A stretch of 60,436 bases of DNA, taken from NCBI GenBank assembly GCA_017937285.1, contig JAGBDU010000011.1:1-60436 (forward strand). The letters are read 5' to 3'. Shown piece by piece: positions 51,916-60,314 of the stretch. The translations under genes and the position numbers were made by a program. Every line of letters begins with the position of its first letter. Position 1 is the first letter of the stretch. Origin of the DNA: Clostridia bacterium. Lineage in GTDB: Bacteria; Bacillota; Clostridia; TANB77; CAG-508. The notes beneath the pieces were generated by a model. It did not search any database, was not told where the DNA came from, and worked only from the letters and a program-made list of their open reading frames with translations.

Positions 51916-52608
51916 ATGATTTATACAAGCGAATTAGAAAATATGTGCCCAGTTGCAAAGGGAGTTGATCATGGACCAGCTCCAATTCCAGAAGAAGGAA
52001 AATGGGTAAAAGCAAAAGATATAAAAGATGTATCAGGATTTACACATGGTATTGGATGGTGTGCACCTCAACAAGGAGCATGTAAATTAACTTTAAATGT
52101 AAAAGAAGGAATAATCCAAGAAGCATTAGTAGAAACAATAGGATGTTCAGGAATGACACATTCTGCAGCTATGGCTGGTGAAATATTAGTTGGAAAAACA
52201 ATATTAGAAGCATTAAATACAGATTTAGTTTGTGATGCTATAAATACTGCTATGAGAGAATTATTCTTACAAATAGTATATGGTAGAACACAATCTGCTT
52301 TCTCAGAAGGAGGATTAGCAGTAGGTGCAGGTCTTGAAGATTTAGGAAAAGGACATGTAAGCCAAGTAGGAACTATTTATTCAAGCAAATTAAAAGGACC
52401 AAGATATTTACAATTAACAGAAGGTTATATAGTAGAGCTTGGTTTAGATAAAGATAACCAAATCATCGGATACAAATATGTTCATATGGGTAAAATGATG
52501 GATAACATAAAAGCTGGAATGGAACCAATGACAGCTATTGAAAAAGCTTCAGGTACATATGGAAGATTTGACGAAGCTGTTAAGAAAATAGATCCAAGGA
52601 AGGAATAA
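51916..52608 (+). CDS. NifU/IscU-like scaffold protein, partner of GGGtGRT
   Basis: 230 aa with AAAGGAG. The protein has cysteines in GWCAPQQGACK and VETIGCSGMTHSAAMAGEI, an arrangement resembling the IscU/NifU scaffold fold with extra N- and C-terminal parts. In Firmicutes this type, annotated as iron-sulfur assembly scaffold, is typically encoded immediately before a GGGtGRT protein, as it is here. The biochemical role of the pair is not established. It follows gpmI by 46 bases and may be part of the same transcript. Confidence 0.75.
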   Translation: MIYTSELENMCPVAKGVDHGPAPIPEEGKWVKAKDIKDVSGFTHGIGWCAPQQGACKLTLNVKEGIIQEALVETIGCSGMTHSAAMAGEILVGKTILEALNTDLVCDAINTAMRELFLQIVYGRTQSAFSEGGLAVGAGLEDLGKGHVSQVGTIYSSKLKGPRYLQLTEGYIVELGLDKDNQIIGYKYVHMGKMMDNIKAGMEPMTAIEKASGTYGRFDEAVKKIDPRKE

Positions 52609-52664
52609 AGTTTAGCTAAAAATATGTTTGTAAAATAGAAAATGAATAATAGGAGGAAATTTAA

Positions 52665-53666
52665 ATGGCAGTAACATTTGAAAATTATGAAAGAAGAATA
52701 GATCAAATTAAACCTGTAATGGAAAAATATGGAATTAAAGATTTTGAAGATGCATTAAAAATTTGTACAGATAAAGGATTTAATCCATATGAAATAACAA
52801 AAGGAGTTCAAACAATATGTTTTGAAAATGCAGCTTGGGCATATACTTTAGGTGCGGCTATAGCTGTAAAAAAAGGATGCACAAAAGCATCAGATGCAGC
52901 AACAGCAATAGGTGAAGGATTACAAGCATTTTGTATTCCAGGCTCAGTTGCAGATGACAGAAAAGTAGGATTAGGACATGGAAATTTAGCATCTATGTTA
53001 TTATCAGAAGATACAAAATGTTTTGCATTTTTAGCAGGACATGAATCTTTTGCAGCAGCAGAGGGTGCAATTGGTATAGCAAAATCAGCTAACAAAGTTA
53101 GAAAAGAGCCTTTAAGAGTTATATTAAATGGACTTGGAAAAGATGCAGCACAAATAATTTCAAGAATCAATGGATTTACATATGTAAAAACAGAATTTGA
53201 TTTTTTCACAGGAAAAGTAAATGTAGTAGAAGAAATTCCATATTCAAATGGAGAAAGATCAAAAGTTAGATGTTATGGTGCAAACGATGTTAGAGAAGGT
53301 GTAGCAATAATGTGGATGGAAGATGTTGATGTTTCTATAACAGGAAATTCAACAAATCCAACAAGATTCCAACATCCAGTAGCAGGAACATACAAAAAAG
53401 AAAGATTAGCAGAAGGAAAGAAATACTTCTCAGTTGCATCAGGTGGAGGAACAGGAAGAACATTACACCCAGATAACATGGCAGCTGGACCAGCTTCATA
53501 TGGTATGACAGATACAATGGGAAGAATGCACTCAGATGCACAATTTGCAGGAAGTTCATCAGTACCAGCTCATGTTGAAATGATGGGATTAATAGGTATG
53601 GGAAATAATCCAATGGTTGGATGTACAGTAGCTATAGCTGTTGCAGTAGAAGAAGCTATGAAATAG
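52665..53666 (+). CDS. GGGtGRT-family protein
   Basis: 333 aa, ATG with AGGAGG. The name-giving motif is seen as ASGGGTGRTLHPDNMAAGPAS near residue 265-285. Other strongly patterned parts are ENAAWAYTLGAAIAVKKGC, HGNLASMLLSEDTKCFAFLAGHESFAAAEGAIG (quoted here as separate blocks: HGNLASMLLSED, AGHESFAAAEGAIG) and the end VAIAVAVEEAMK. The family is known by sequence but its function is undetermined; it accompanies the NifU-like protein upstream, 57 bases away. A terminator follows. Confidence 0.88.
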   Translation: MAVTFENYERRIDQIKPVMEKYGIKDFEDALKICTDKGFNPYEITKGVQTICFENAAWAYTLGAAIAVKKGCTKASDAATAIGEGLQAFCIPGSVADDRKVGLGHGNLASMLLSEDTKCFAFLAGHESFAAAEGAIGIAKSANKVRKEPLRVILNGLGKDAAQIISRINGFTYVKTEFDFFTGKVNVVEEIPYSNGERSKVRCYGANDVREGVAIMWMEDVDVSITGNSTNPTRFQHPVAGTYKKERLAEGKKYFSVASGGGTGRTLHPDNMAAGPASYGMTDTMGRMHSDAQFAGSSSVPAHVEMMGLIGMGNNPMVGCTVAIAVAVEEAMK

Positions 53667-53703
53667 AAAATAAGTTCAATAAATAATAAAAAATATATAA
53701 ATG

Positions 53704-53738
53704 GAGTACATAACAAATTATGTGCTCTATTTTAATAT
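53704..53738 (+). terminator. Terminator after the GGGtGRT gene
   Basis: GAGTACATAA / TTATGTGCTC stem with one G-U pair and TATTTTAAT after it. Confidence 0.75.
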
Positions 53739-53748
53739 AAAAAGAAAA

Positions 53749-53776
53749 TTGCAACATTACAAAAGTAATGTTGCAA
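53749..53776 (-). terminator. Terminator of the tRNA-Gln gene
   Basis: A 12-bp perfect stem TTGCAACATTAC / GTAATGTTGCAA with a 4-nt loop; T-rich sequence follows on the minus strand (TTTTCTTTTT). Confidence 0.75.
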
Positions 53777-53812
53777 AAATAAAACAAATAAAAACAAAGA
53801 GAAGTAAATATC

Positions 53813-53887
53813 TGGCTGGGGTACTGTGATTCGAACACAGGAATGTCGGAGTCAGAGTCCGATGCCTTACCGCTTGGCGATACCCCA
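53813..53887 (-). tRNA. tRNA-Gln (anticodon CTG)
   Basis: 75 nt including the encoded CCA. The acceptor stem TGGGGTA pairs with TACCCCA; the anticodon stem TCGGA/TCCGA encloses the loop CTCTGAC, giving anticodon CTG; the T arm is CTGTG-TTCGAAT-CACAG. The TGGGGTA/ATCGCCAAGCGG start is typical of bacterial tRNA-Gln. It reads CAG codons, which are rare in this AT-rich genome. Confidence 0.93.
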
Positions 53888-53991
53888 ATGTATTTATTAT
53901 AGAAGAATTCTATAACATAAAAATAATATCATAACATTAAATAAAAATCAATCAAAATTATATAAATAATTCACGTTAATTTAAAAATTTG

Positions 53992-54047
53992 GTTACAATT
54001 CACGGCCATTTTTTAGAGTAGTGGAAAAGGGATTATATTATAAAAAA
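53992..54047. repeat. Family B element, partial
   Basis: GTTACAATTCACGGCC followed by ATTTTTTAGAGTAGTGGAAA and AGGGATTATATTATAAAAAA. The left end is intact and the right end is missing. It lies in the tRNA-MATE gap, whose remainder (53888-53991, 54048-54173) holds only a TTACAC/TATAAT promoter near 54060-54092. Confidence 0.8.
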
Positions 54048-54173
54048 AGTTACTATTTAATATTACACTATTACAAAAAAATATGTTATAATAGATAAGC
54101 TATGTTAAAGCAACTAACCATTGCTTTTTTATTTTGCACGAAAAATTAACAATTAAGAAAGGAAGATGAAAAA

Positions 54174-56162
54174 ATGAATCAAGAAGAAAACATTCTAGGA
54201 ACAGAAAAAATAGGAAAACTAATAAGAAAATTTTCTATCCCATGCATAATATCTTTGCTAGTAAACTCACTATACAACATAGTAGATCAAATTTTCATAG
54301 GCTGGAAAGTTGGAACATTAGGAAATGGAGCAACTAATGTAGTATTTCCTTTAGTAATGATATGTTTAGCATTTGCATTGATGTTCGGAGATGGAAGTTC
54401 TGCATTTTTAAATTTAAAATTAGGACAAAAAAAACAAGAAGAAGCAAGCAAAGGTGTAATTAATGGAATAATATTATCTACAATAATTGCAATAATAATA
54501 TGTGTAGTAAGCATAATATTTTTACCACAAATTTTAAATCTATTTGGCTGTACAGATATATTAAGACCATACGCCTTAGACTATGGACTCATAATAGTAA
54601 TAGGATTACCATTTATGATGATAGGAACAACATTAAATTCAATAATAAGAGCAGATGGAAATCCAAAATTTGCCATGGGAACAATGATTGCAGGTGCAAT
54701 ATTAAATGTAATATTAGATTATGTTTTTTTATTTGTATTACAAATGGGAGTAAAAGGAGCAGCTATTGCAACAAGTATAAGCCAAATTGCTACTGCAGTT
54801 TTAAATATAGTACATCTAAGAAAGATGAATAATGTTAAATTGTCAAAAAAGTCATTAAAAATTGAAAGAGCAATATGCAAAAGTGTATCAATGTTAGGTA
54901 TTAGTAGTTTTATCACTCAAATGAGCATTGTTATAGTTATAGCATTTGAAAACAATTTATTAGTAAAATATGGAGCTCAATCAAAATATGGTGCCGAAAT
55001 TCCAATTACTGTTTTAGGAATTGTAATGAAGATAAATCAAATTTTAAATAGTATAATAATTGGTATAGCAGCAGGTGCACAACCAATAGTTGGTTATAAT
55101 TATGGTGCTGGTAAATATGATAGAGTTAAAAAAGCATTAAAAACAGTATTAGGAATAAGTTTAATAGTAAGTATAGTAGCTTTTGCATTATTCCAATTAA
55201 TACCAGATAAATTAATTTCATTATTTGGAAATGGGGATGAACAATACATAGAATTTGCATGTTTATCTTTTAGAATATACTTAATGTTATGTATATTTAA
55301 TGGAATTCAAATACCTTCAGGAATATTCTTTCAAGCAATTGGAAAAAGTATTAAAAGTGCAGTATTATCAATATCAAGACAAATAGCATTTTTAATACCA
55401 AGTATGGTTATTTTGGGATACTTTTATGGATTAACAGGGGTACTATCAGCTGGACCAGTAGCAGATGGATTAGCATTTATAATAGCTGTAATCTTACTTA
55501 TAAAAGAAGTTCGTTTATCAGAAAAAAAAGCACTAGTAAGCAACACATTACCAGATGATACAAGCACAGATAATAAACTAGCAAAACATACGGTAATAAC
55601 AATATCAAGAGAATATGGCTCTGGAGGAAGATATATAGGAAGACTAGTTGCAGATAAATTAGGAATAAAATTCTATGACAGGGATTTAGTAGAAAAATTA
55701 TCAGAAAAAACAGGTTTATCTACAGAGTATATTGAAAACAATGAACAAAAAAGAGGAGCTTTAGATGCGCTAAATAACGGATGTTACTATAACTTGACAA
55801 ATGCAGATGAATTATTTGTTCAAGAATCAGAATTAATAAAAGATTTAGCCCAAAACGAATCTTGTGTAATAATAGGAAGATGTTCAGATTTTATATTGAA
55901 AGACAACAAAGATGTAATAAATATATTTGTATATAGCACAATGGAAAACAAAATAAATAGAGCAGTAGAACAATATGGATTTAGCAAAAAAGATGCTGAA
56001 AAAGAAATAAAAAATATAGATAAATTAAGAAGCAATCACTACAAACACTATACAGGTAAAGTATGGGGAGATAACGACAATTATGATTTATGCATAAATA
56101 GTGATGCTTTCGGAGTAGAAAAAGCAGCAGATATGATATGTGAAATAGCAATGAAAAAATAA
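54174..56162 (+). CDS. MATE-family efflux transporter fused to a cytidylate-kinase-like domain
   Basis: 662 aa with AAAGGAAG. Residues about 1-450 are a 12-TM MATE transporter (FSIPCIISLLVNSLYNIVDQI, GDGSSAFLNLKLG, and GAQPIVGYNYGAGKYDRVKK in the second half), a Na+ or H+ antiporter of cationic compounds. After a short linker, residues about 470-662 are a P-loop cytidylate-kinase-like domain: TVITISREYGSGGRYIGRLV, KFYDRDLVEKLSEKTGL, CVIIGRCSDFIL and the lid-like KINRAVEQYGFSKKDAEKEI. The frame is continuous with no internal start, so it is a real fusion. The soluble domain may regulate transport or act as a separate kinase. Confidence 0.85.
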   Translation: MNQEENILGTEKIGKLIRKFSIPCIISLLVNSLYNIVDQIFIGWKVGTLGNGATNVVFPLVMICLAFALMFGDGSSAFLNLKLGQKKQEEASKGVINGIILSTIIAIIICVVSIIFLPQILNLFGCTDILRPYALDYGLIIVIGLPFMMIGTTLNSIIRADGNPKFAMGTMIAGAILNVILDYVFLFVLQMGVKGAAIATSISQIATAVLNIVHLRKMNNVKLSKKSLKIERAICKSVSMLGISSFITQMSIVIVIAFENNLLVKYGAQSKYGAEIPITVLGIVMKINQILNSIIIGIAAGAQPIVGYNYGAGKYDRVKKALKTVLGISLIVSIVAFALFQLIPDKLISLFGNGDEQYIEFACLSFRIYLMLCIFNGIQIPSGIFFQAIGKSIKSAVLSISRQIAFLIPSMVILGYFYGLTGVLSAGPVADGLAFIIAVILLIKEVRLSEKKALVSNTLPDDTSTDNKLAKHTVITISREYGSGGRYIGRLVADKLGIKFYDRDLVEKLSEKTGLSTEYIENNEQKRGALDALNNGCYYNLTNADELFVQESELIKDLAQNESCVIIGRCSDFILKDNKDVINIFVYSTMENKINRAVEQYGFSKKDAEKEIKNIDKLRSNHYKHYTGKVWGDNDNYDLCINSDAFGVEKAADMICEIAMKK

Positions 56163-56346
56163 AGAATATAAAAATAAACTAAATTGTTAGTAAAATAGAC
56201 AGTCTAGTTTATTTTTTTGCATAAGTTATAAATTGGCAGGTTCTCATGAAAATGAGTAAAATTAACAGTTTAGTTTATTTTTTTCAAGAACTATTTTATA
56301 AAGTTTTCATAAAATATTATAAATATATTTATGGGAGGAAAAAATA

Positions 56347-57028
56347 ATGGCAAAAATAATTGTATACAATAACAGCACAGATAGAATGGAAACATATTAT
56401 AGAGGAGAAAGTGAAGCAATGCCATATAATACAAATAGAACATTGCTAGTAAGAGAATTTAGAGGTGCAAGTAATAGCCCAACGTTATGGACAACAAAAA
56501 ATACAATGTTATCATGGAATTCTCAAAGATATTTATATGGAGCGACAATACCAGTAGGATATGCATTTAGAAGACCATGGGAAGGTGGTCATGGAAGTCA
56601 AAGTCAACATTATGCAGGAACAGCTTTTGATGTAGGACAAAAATGGACTAATGCGCAAAGAGCAGTTTTAAGAAGTAGTGCTCTGAATTCACGGTTTATG
56701 GAATTATGTTGAACCAGTTAGTATATCGCCAACATGGGTACATTTTGACAGAAGGCAATCACCACCAGCATGTTATACAGGTGGATTTCCGGTATTAAGT
56801 CAAGGAAGTTTAAGTGTATATGTATTAATTGCACAAGACGATTTAAATACACTAGGATTTCAAACAGGTGGACTTGATGGAATTTTTGGAATAAATACAA
56901 AAAATGAAGTAGTTCGATATCAAAGAAGTAGAGGACTACTTGCAGATGGAATAATTGGATGTAATACATGGAGATCATTACAAGAAAATGTTTTGGGAAC
57001 TGGAAGAACCAGTACAACGTTAGACTAA
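56347..57028 (+). pseudogene. M15-type peptidase with C-terminal peptidoglycan-binding domain, frameshifted
   Basis: ATG with GGGAGG. The first frame (to 56712) carries SQHYAGTAFDVGQKWT, an M15/DacB-like SxHxxGxAxD zinc motif, and stops at TGA. One extra base near 56700-56706 explains it: in the next frame the protein continues YVEPVSISPTWVHFDRRQ (the WVHFD catalytic/zinc His motif) and a PG_binding_1 domain (LNTLGFQTGGLDGIFGINTKNEV...GIIGCNTWRSL in blocks) to 57028. The intact protein would be about 226 aa, a spore-cortex or wall L,D-carboxypeptidase. Either recently inactivated or a sequence error. Confidence 0.75.
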
Positions 57029-57055
57029 ACTATGGGAAAAGAAAAAAGAAGAAAA

Positions 57056-57106
57056 GGGAAAAGGGGACGGTTCTCTTTTCCCATTTTGGGGAATTCGGGA
57101 CAGTCT
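57056..57106 (+). repeat. Family A half-element (left arm only)
   Basis: GGGAAAAGGGGACGGTTCTC, then TTTTCCCATTTTGGGGAATTCGGGACAGTCT in blocks; the same variant as at 27664. No right arm follows. It starts 27 bases after the end of the M15 gene, in a 304-base gap (57029-57332) that otherwise holds only a TATAAT-like promoter near 57243-57248. Confidence 0.8.
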
Positions 57107-57332
57107 TATAGGTGTGTATCAGTAACATTGATTTTATAAATTTATTGTTGAATATTTAATTTTATAAAATTTTAGGACGACTTTATTTTTTGTTCTATTT
57201 TAGAAAAAGATTTTAAGAAAATAAGCAGTTAAAATTTTTTATGATATAATATTTTACAAGTAATATATAATCAAAAGTTTAAGTATTTGAAAAAGGAGAT
57301 TTTAATCTTTTATTACAGAGGAGATGAATGTA

Positions 57333-58001
57333 TTGAAAATTAAAGTAAATGGAATTGAATTAAATTATGATATTATTGGAACAGGAAAAGCTGTTATTCT
57401 TTTAAATCCAAATACAGTTCATACAAAACTTTTTATGAAACCAATTGCAAAGTTATTTAGTCAAGATTTTAAAGTATATTGTGTAGATAGGAGAGGGTGT
57501 GGAAAAAGTACAAGAGTTTGTGAGATGACATATGAGGAATCAGCTAAAGATATTTATGAAATGATTCAGACGTTAAAGTTAGATAAACCGGTAATAGTAG
57601 GATTAAGTGGAGGAGCATCAGTTGCAATGCATTTAGCACTAAAGTATCCAGATGTTGTATCTAAATTAATATTATGTAGTGGATCTGCAAGAAAAATAAA
57701 CATTAAATCAAGCGGATTTTTTGATAAATTAATTTGGTATCCAGGTAAAAAAAATGCGGATAAATTTTGGAAATTAATTGATGAAGCTAGAGAAATAAAA
57801 GCAGAAGAATTAAATTCTATAAAAGCTAAAACATTAGTGGTAAATGGAGAAATGCGTGATATTATTCCTGTTTCAGAGGCAGAATATCTTTCAAATAATA
57901 TAAAGAATTCCAAAATTTGGATATTGAAAAAAGAGAAACATTGTAGTTATGCTAGGAAGAAGTATTGGTATGATGAGGTAAAAAAATTTATAAATGAATA
58001 A
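57333..58001 (+). CDS. Alpha/beta hydrolase
   Basis: 222 aa. Start set at the TTG at 57333, 9 bases after GAGGAG; the ATG at 57324 directly abuts that site. The oxyanion strand ILLNPNT is followed by CVDRRGCGKST, the nucleophile elbow GLSGGAS with Ser near residue 90, an LVVNGEMRDIIPVSEAE segment with the acid residue and EKHCSYARKKYW with the catalytic His. No lid-type insertion. Substrate unknown; small esterases of this form are common in Clostridia. Confidence 0.85.
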   Translation: MKIKVNGIELNYDIIGTGKAVILLNPNTVHTKLFMKPIAKLFSQDFKVYCVDRRGCGKSTRVCEMTYEESAKDIYEMIQTLKLDKPVIVGLSGGASVAMHLALKYPDVVSKLILCSGSARKINIKSSGFFDKLIWYPGKKNADKFWKLIDEAREIKAEELNSIKAKTLVVNGEMRDIIPVSEAEYLSNNIKNSKIWILKKEKHCSYARKKYWYDEVKKFINE

Positions 58002-58017
58002 TATATAAAATTTATTT

Positions 58018-58060
58018 GATTAATAAAATAATTCCTTGGGAACGAATTATTTTATTAATC
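58018..58060. repeat. AT-rich palindrome after the hydrolase gene
   Basis: GATTAATAAAATAATT (58018-58033) and its perfect complement (58045-58060) around CCTTGGGAACG. It lacks a good T-tract on the plus strand and the loop resembles the CTTTGGAACGG part of family B, so it could be a weak terminator or another family B relative. Confidence 0.5.
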
Positions 58061-58119
58061 TGAACTGGAACTATTTCTTATTGATATTAACATCTATAAT
58101 GAAAGTAATAGTTATTCTA

Positions 58120-58151
58120 AAATGGGAAAAGAGAACCGTCCCATTTTCCCA
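58120..58151 (-). repeat. Family A remnant (right-arm orientation)
   Basis: AAATGGGAAAAGAGAACCGT followed by CCCATTTTCCCAT, the inverse of the left arms at 27664 and 57056. It directly abuts the duplicated M15 3' fragment. Confidence 0.75.
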
Positions 58152-58155
58152 TCGC

Positions 58156-58241
58156 CAGACGGAATAATTGGATGTAACACATGGAGATCTTTACAAGAAA
58201 ATGTAATAGGAACAGGCAGAACAAGTACAACGTTAGATTAA
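58156..58241 (+). pseudogene. 3' fragment of a second M15/PG-binding gene
   Basis: 86 bases align without gaps to 56943-57028, the 3' end of the frameshifted M15 gene, differing at about ten positions, many of them synonymous. It encodes DGIIGCNTWRSLQENVIGTG plus RTSTTLD and a stop, with no start or upstream coding sequence. It is bounded by a family A remnant on the left and a family C-like GGGGACGGAGAATTCTCCGT (58263-58282) on the right. Confidence 0.8.
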
Positions 58242-58249
58242 GCGAAAAA

Positions 58250-58290
58250 GGGCCGGAGAATCGGGGACGGAGAATTCTCCGTTCTCCAAA
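58250..58290. repeat. Family C-like palindrome
   Basis: CCGGAGAATCGGGGACGGAG, then AATTCTCCGTTCTCC: an inverted unit followed by a direct unit, like the hairpin head of the arrays but with GAATTC at the centre. Confidence 0.65.
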
Positions 58291-58396
58291 ATTTAAAAAT
58301 CAAGAAAAAATATTTACTTTTAATTTATTAATGATATAATAATATACAGAAAAATTTGATTATACATATGAAAAAAATAATAAGAGGAGGATATAT

Positions 58397-59083
58397 ATGA
58401 AATTAGTAGAACTAAAATGTAAAAATTGTGGAGCAGATTTAAAGTTAAAAGAAGGAGAAGATATAGTAAATTGTCCTTATTGTGGTGCATCATATAAAAT
58501 AGATGAAGATAATAATGAAAATTCTGGATACGAATTTGAAAAAGGAAGATTAAAAGCACAAACTGAGTATGTATTTGGAAATACAAATTCAAAGGTGTCC
58601 AAAATCGTTATGATAATTCCTATAATATTTTTTATTTTTTTTGTAGTTTTTGCGATATTACAATTTACGGTTTTTGATAACTCATTTATTAAAAGTAAAG
58701 AAGATATACAAGCAAAACAACAACAAGAGGCAGAAAATCTTATTAAACAACAACAACAAGAGGCAGAAAATCTTATTAAACAACAACAGGAAGAGGCAGA
58801 AAAAGCCGCTAAAGAATTAGAAAGCAAAATTCATTCGCATAATTTTAAATATTCAAGTGGAAGAAAAGCTACCGTGTTTATTAAATCAGACTTAAATAAT
58901 GTTGTTAATAATAATCAAACTAATAAGGACAAAAAAATTACAGTAGAGTATAAAGATATATCTACGCAAGATGTAGAAAAAATTATGGAAATAGCACAGA
59001 TGTTAGAGCCTTATTCTGAATATAATGTATTACTTGGATATGATGAAGAAGGATTTATTAATAAAATTACAATAAAAGATTAA
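58397..59083 (+). CDS. Zinc-ribbon membrane protein with Gln/Glu coiled-coil repeats
   Basis: 228 aa with AAGAGGAGG. The N-terminal zinc ribbon (LKCKNCGADLKLKEGEDIVN and CPYCGASYK; four Cys, residues 8-29) is followed by one TM helix (about 70-95) and an extracytoplasmic coiled coil with near-perfect 12-residue repeats QQQQEAENLIK (about 105-145; the DNA is also repetitive). The last 80 residues are a mixed alpha/beta domain. A cytoplasmic zinc ribbon tied to an outer domain recurs in Firmicutes membrane proteins of unknown function. Promoter TTTACT/TATAAT lies about 60 bases upstream. Confidence 0.7.
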   Translation: MKLVELKCKNCGADLKLKEGEDIVNCPYCGASYKIDEDNNENSGYEFEKGRLKAQTEYVFGNTNSKVSKIVMIIPIIFFIFFVVFAILQFTVFDNSFIKSKEDIQAKQQQEAENLIKQQQQEAENLIKQQQEEAEKAAKELESKIHSHNFKYSSGRKATVFIKSDLNNVVNNNQTNKDKKITVEYKDISTQDVEKIMEIAQMLEPYSEYNVLLGYDEEGFINKITIKD

Positions 59084-59097
59084 TATATATAATTTAA

Positions 59098-59126
59098 AAA
59101 TTGGTATAGAAATATACCAATTTTTT
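59098..59126 (+). terminator. Terminator after the zinc-ribbon protein gene
   Basis: AAATTGGTATA / TATACCAATTT stem and a six-T tract. Confidence 0.85.
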
Positions 59127-59262
59127 GTGCCGAAAATAAGAAATAGGGGGTAGGTGGTTACAACAAAAAAATATATATCGATGTTATCGAGATTAGCTAT
59201 AACTTATGTTAACATTTGTGCTTATAGAAGATATGTAATAATAATTTTGAAATTAACATAAT

Positions 59263-59291
59263 TTGACATACTTTTAATAATAACGTATAAT
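59263..59291 (+). promoter_or_regulatory. Promoter of the secreted-protein gene
   Basis: TTGACA (59263-59268), 17-nt spacer, TATAAT (59286-59291), a consensus sigma-A promoter 63 bases before the start. Confidence 0.85.
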
Positions 59292-59353
59292 ATAGGTTAA
59301 TAGCATATATATGCTGTTGCAAATTAATCTGGATCTGTCATAGGAGGAAAATT

Positions 59354-60217
59354 ATGAAAACATTTAAGGCAAAAACTTCTATGATGATGATGGCAATTAC
59401 AGTACTTCTTACAGTACTGTTCGGAGCTATCACTATTTTATCATTCGGAACACCTGTAACTGTTAAGGCTATTGAACCGAAGGAACTGGAATCATATTAT
59501 GATCTTGATGAGAACGGTTGCTTTAGCATTTGCGATGCGGTTCTTGCATACAAACTCGTTGAGGAGGGTAGATTATCCTACTCAGATTATGAGAATGTAG
59601 TTAAGCTCATGTTGGGAGAACCTGTAAATATGGAGTTTGAAGAATTTGACATCGATGACCTTGAGGTTAATGATGATACAATCTTCACAATGCAGACAAT
59701 AGTTTTCAGTTACTGTGTAGGATATGAATTTGAGAGTTACGGCAGTGTGCGTTATCGTTATCTTAATGATGGCAAAATAACAGAATGGCGTTGTTCAAGA
59801 TTTTCAAGTAATGAAGTAAACTTCGGTATTCTCGAAAAGGATGGAGTGCAGAATGTTTTGGGGATAGCAAAAGACAAATTTGCAATCGATGAAAATATTT
59901 CATTCGATCTCCCACATAAATTCAATGAATATGAATTTTGGGATTTGGATGATACAACACCATCCTTTGCAAAATGTTTGCTTAAATCTTCTGGAAAGTT
60001 TGAAAGTTTTGTTGTAGACCTTTCAAATGAAGAAACAACATCTGTAAGATTTAAATTCAACAACGGTTTCACTTGCAGAGAATTTTCTATTGAAAGAATC
60101 GAGCCAGTAGTTGAAATTCTCGGATCATATGTTTATGAACAGGAAAGAATCAATATAGGGGTTACTGCAGATGGTAAGGTAGCACTTGATACATATTCGT
60201 TTGACATTGCAGAATAA
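59354..60217 (+). CDS. Secreted protein with dockerin-like EF-hand segment, probably acquired
   Basis: 287 aa, ATG with AGGAGG. A signal peptide (about 1-40: basic start, then MMMMAITVLLTVLFGAITIL, ending near VKA) precedes a segment LESYYDLDENGCFSICDAVL ... YENVVKLMLGEP that resembles a type I dockerin half (calcium loop DLDENG plus helix) seen in Ruminococcus-like proteins; the C-terminal 200 residues are unrecognised and mainly beta. Codon usage (CTC, GGC, CTG, ATC) is much less AT-biased than the neighbours. It has its own strong promoter and terminator, suggesting a self-contained imported gene. Confidence 0.7.
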   Translation: MKTFKAKTSMMMMAITVLLTVLFGAITILSFGTPVTVKAIEPKELESYYDLDENGCFSICDAVLAYKLVEEGRLSYSDYENVVKLMLGEPVNMEFEEFDIDDLEVNDDTIFTMQTIVFSYCVGYEFESYGSVRYRYLNDGKITEWRCSRFSSNEVNFGILEKDGVQNVLGIAKDKFAIDENISFDLPHKFNEYEFWDLDDTTPSFAKCLLKSSGKFESFVVDLSNEETTSVRFKFNNGFTCREFSIERIEPVVEILGSYVYEQERINIGVTADGKVALDTYSFDIAE

Positions 60218-60276
60218 TCACTTATTGATTACAGAAACAAAAATCTAAAAAAAGAGGACAGAGTACAGATTAAACT

Positions 60277-60303
60277 GGCAGGAGTTTTATTCTCCTGCCT
60301 TTT
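60277..60303 (+). terminator. Terminator after the secreted-protein gene
   Basis: GGCAGGAG / CTCCTGCC stem followed by TTTT. Confidence 0.75.
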
Positions 60304-60314
60304 GCATGGGAAAA

